A DNA stretch of 64,000 nucleotides from Cyanidiococcus yangmingshanensis (taxonomy: Eukaryota; Rhodophyta; Bangiophyceae; Cyanidiales; Cyanidiaceae). Where the stretch lies: assembly GCA_013995675.1 (NCBI GenBank), contig VWRR01000002.1, forward strand, positions 682,001 through 746,000. The letters run 5' to 3'. The notes beneath the pieces were generated by a model. That model searched no databases. It had not been told where the DNA came from and saw only the letters and a program-made list of their open reading frames with translations. Both the position numbers and the translations under genes were made by a program. Below, one piece after another: positions 62,180-64,000 of this stretch; position 1 is the first letter of the stretch, and the number at the start of each line of letters is the position of its first letter.

Positions 62180-64000
62180 ATGCCCGCTCAACTGAGAAGC
62201 GCTCGTCGCATCATTCATCGTCAAGATTTGTGCTTCATTCGACGTATCCTCTGGTCGTTTAATCACTGGACGAGTGTGCTCCTCGTCGCAGGCTTGAAAA
62301 GGGTGCTAGAACATTGGTTTTGTGTTGCATTTCGCCAGTGCTGCGCTCGTCATGCAGCGTCCATCTCTTGGGTGCTTGTCTTGGGGCTCGCCGTTTGCAA
62401 CGGCTGGCTTTGCTGGTATGAACGAATCCGAATGCCGCCTGTGAAGCATATGTCTACATCGATGGTTCTGCGTCGACGACATTGGCTGCTACAGAACATG
62501 CCCAGGGATGTGATCCCTGCTGTCTGGAGAGAACATGGCATTTGTCTCTCCTCCAAGTGTTGTTGTGGCTTTTGGACATACATTCCAGATGAGAAGACTT
62601 ACTACCGAGCCGCTATTGGTATGCTCGGTTCTCTGCTACGTTTTCGCCAGAATATTCCGGTCGTGGTACTCTTGGGCTTCAATGCATCGGGCCTAAAGCG
62701 ACAAACAAGTCCCCGTGGCCTGAACGAGAACCATGCTATTCTGGAACGAGACCTCTACATGACCACTGTGTCGCGTACCACGACGTTCAGTGAGCAAGAG
62801 GTCATTGTTCGCCGACTGTTGCGTCGGTCAGCGTGTGCTTCCCAACCGCGCCGTTTGCTCCGCCTAGAGCCGCAGGCCATGCTTCTGGAACCCATTTCTG
62901 AACTTTTCAGTCGCCTTGACTGGCTGCAGATTCTATCAGGCGAAATGCCAGGTCATACAATGGAACAGGTGTCGCAACCTCCACTGCGTTACCGTGTCAT
63001 GCTTTCGGAGCATCGACGATCACGGAGCCTGGGACTCGACCAGAGTCAACGCTTCGGTTGGAGTCGGCCCGACTGGCGTCTGGTATTTTTTGAAAAGAAT
63101 CTAGAACCTGGGAATTTGTGGTTTGCTTTCCGGTATGGCGACATGGACGCTGTACTCGATGTGTCGCATATGGCCTCAGAGACGGATTCCTTGCTGCTCG
63201 CTGACGTAGATCTCTCGCTCTTCTACGACTGGATGCGTCATGCAGAGCGCTGGATACGACGCGTCCATGAGAGACCCGCTGTCCCGTTGACACTGGAGAG
63301 GGATTATCGAAACCGTTTCTGTCATCAGGCGCATCGCTTTTATCATCAGCACGGTGTTGGAATGCGGTCCGAGACAACAACGAGCCATTTTACTGTGGTG
63401 GTGAACGCCTATTCTCGAGAACGAGCTCGAGCTGGTCTCTTGGATGCAATCCTGGCGCGGTATCGCAACATTTCAATGGTTGCTCGCGTCATTGTGCTCA
63501 CTTATGATCTGGAGACGCGAGCTATTGCCGAGAAGCATAACAACTGCTCTGGAATGGCCCCCGTTGTGGTTGTTTATCATGCTGGACCGGGCGCAGATTC
63601 TCTGAATCACCGTTTCTTACCACTTCCCGAGCTTGTGAACACAGCTGCAGTGCTCCATACCGACGATGATATGTTGCCAACGCAGCGTGAGCCTATCGAG
63701 ATCGCTTTCCGACTATGGCAGAGACTCTATGACCAATGTCGTGGACAGATGAATCTTGTGGGTTTTGTTCCTCGTTACGCAGACCCGGAGGCACGACTGT
63801 ATGCCCTGACCCAACCGTATACCCTTCGCGCGGACACGCTGCGCTGCTCCGGGTGTGGCTACAATCCTCGCGAGTATTCCATCGTGTTGACAAAGTTGGC
63901 GTTCGTTCCCCATGTCTACCATTTCCTCTATTCCTGTCTGCTGCCTTTTGCACCGCTCTCTGATCCGAATGCGATTGACCTTTTGGATTTGGTTGACCGA
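62180..64000 (+). CDS. Exostosin-like glycosyltransferase (GT64 domain), 3' end outside window
   Basis: A type II membrane glycosyltransferase, probably Golgi. The ATG at 62180 is followed by 607 open codons to the window edge. A basic cytosolic tail precedes one membrane anchor (ISWVLVLGLAVCNGWLCWY, about residues 62-80). A Cys-containing luminal stem follows, and near residue 410 the GT64 domain begins: HFTVVVNAYSRERARAGLL. Then come VVVYHAGPGADSLNHRFLPL, AAVLHTDDDM with the DxD metal/nucleotide-sugar motif (about 490-496), IEIAFRLWQRL and LVGFVPRYADPEARLY. In animals GT64 adds N-acetylglucosamine in heparan sulfate synthesis; plant and algal relatives act on glycolipids or wall glycans. 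The substrate here is unknown. The frame is intact and about the last fifth of the domain may be missing. Confidence 0.87.
   Translation, partial: MPAQLRSARRIIHRQDLCFIRRILWSFNHWTSVLLVAGLKRVLEHWFCVAFRQCCARHAASISWVLVLGLAVCNGWLCWYERIRMPPVKHMSTSMVLRRRHWLLQNMPRDVIPAVWREHGICLSSKCCCGFWTYIPDEKTYYRAAIGMLGSLLRFRQNIPVVVLLGFNASGLKRQTSPRGLNENHAILERDLYMTTVSRTTTFSEQEVIVRRLLRRSACASQPRRLLRLEPQAMLLEPISELFSRLDWLQILSGEMPGHTMEQVSQPPLRYRVMLSEHRRSRSLGLDQSQRFGWSRPDWRLVFFEKNLEPGNLWFAFRYGDMDAVLDVSHMASETDSLLLADVDLSLFYDWMRHAERWIRRVHERPAVPLTLERDYRNRFCHQAHRFYHQHGVGMRSETTTSHFTVVVNAYSRERARAGLLDAILARYRNISMVARVIVLTYDLETRAIAEKHNNCSGMAPVVVVYHAGPGADSLNHRFLPLPELVNTAAVLHTDDDMLPTQREPIEIAFRLWQRLYDQCRGQMNLVGFVPRYADPEARLYALTQPYTLRADTLRCSGCGYNPREYSIVLTKLAFVPHVYHFLYSCLLPFAPLSDPNAIDLLDLVDR

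Overview
The window looks like nuclear DNA of a compact, intron-poor unicellular red alga of the Cyanidioschyzon type (Cyanidiophyceae); this is inference. Genes are short and densely packed (about 27 in 64 kb), on both strands, with no recognisable spliceosomal introns. The products are eukaryotic and photosynthetic: 26S proteasome Rpt5, eIF2-gamma, CDC45, a GNOM/GBF1-type ARF-GEF, a Toc34/159-type import GTPase, glutamate-1-semialdehyde aminotransferase, a CtpA-type protease, a plastid-type NFU protein, and a starch-debranching pullulanase without an evident transit peptide, which fits cytosolic floridean starch. A tRNA-Asp gene with one insertion in the D-loop and another beside the anticodon also fits, since ectopic tRNA introns are known from Cyanidioschyzon. 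I saw no CRISPR array, operon, rRNA, virus-like element or transposon.

Layout. 1-7.5 kb: sterol C24-methyltransferase (runs off the left edge), mitochondrial ribosomal protein uL2m, acyl-CoA-binding protein, and a DUF2301-like membrane protein. 7.5-14.3 kb: a large ARF-GEF. 15-22.7 kb: ZIP metal transporter, C2H2 zinc-finger protein, Toc GTPase, GSA aminotransferase. 23.9-32.4 kb: RMND1/DUF155 protein, SANT/Myb-like protein, WD40 protein, cyanobacterial-type FAD oxidoreductase, tRNA-Asp. 33.6-41 kb: a proline-rich protein with an eIF4E-binding-like motif, a HYPK-like UBA protein, KDPG aldolase, a PTRHD1-like protein, Rpt5. 43-53.4 kb: GIY-YIG/NFU fusion, CtpA protease, and a pullulanase preceded by a carbohydrate-binding-module ORF. 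54.9-64 kb: small mitochondrial inner-membrane protein, CDC45, eIF2-gamma and a GT64 exostosin-like glycosyltransferase (runs off the right edge). Three sets of noncoding repeats lie at 54.06, 55.9 and 61.4 kb.

The most striking overall feature is that about nine conserved genes are split over two to four reading frames. Almost every switch is in the same direction (one base too many), and most sit at a run of two to four identical bases. Only one switch, in the FAD oxidoreductase, goes the other way, again at a homopolymer. The simplest explanation is base miscalls in short homopolymers. Widespread +1 frameshifting or deletion-type RNA editing would be the biological alternative. I annotate these genes over their full span and mark the switches.

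Functionally the genes are mostly housekeeping: translation (uL2m, eIF2-gamma, PTRHD1, HYPK), proteolysis (Rpt5, CtpA), organelle biogenesis (Toc GTPase, NFU, RMND1), pigment and lipid metabolism (GSA aminotransferase, FAD oxidoreductase, SMT, ACBP), storage carbohydrate (pullulanase), trafficking and glycosylation (ARF-GEF, GT64) and replication (CDC45). There is no sign that neighbours form functional clusters.
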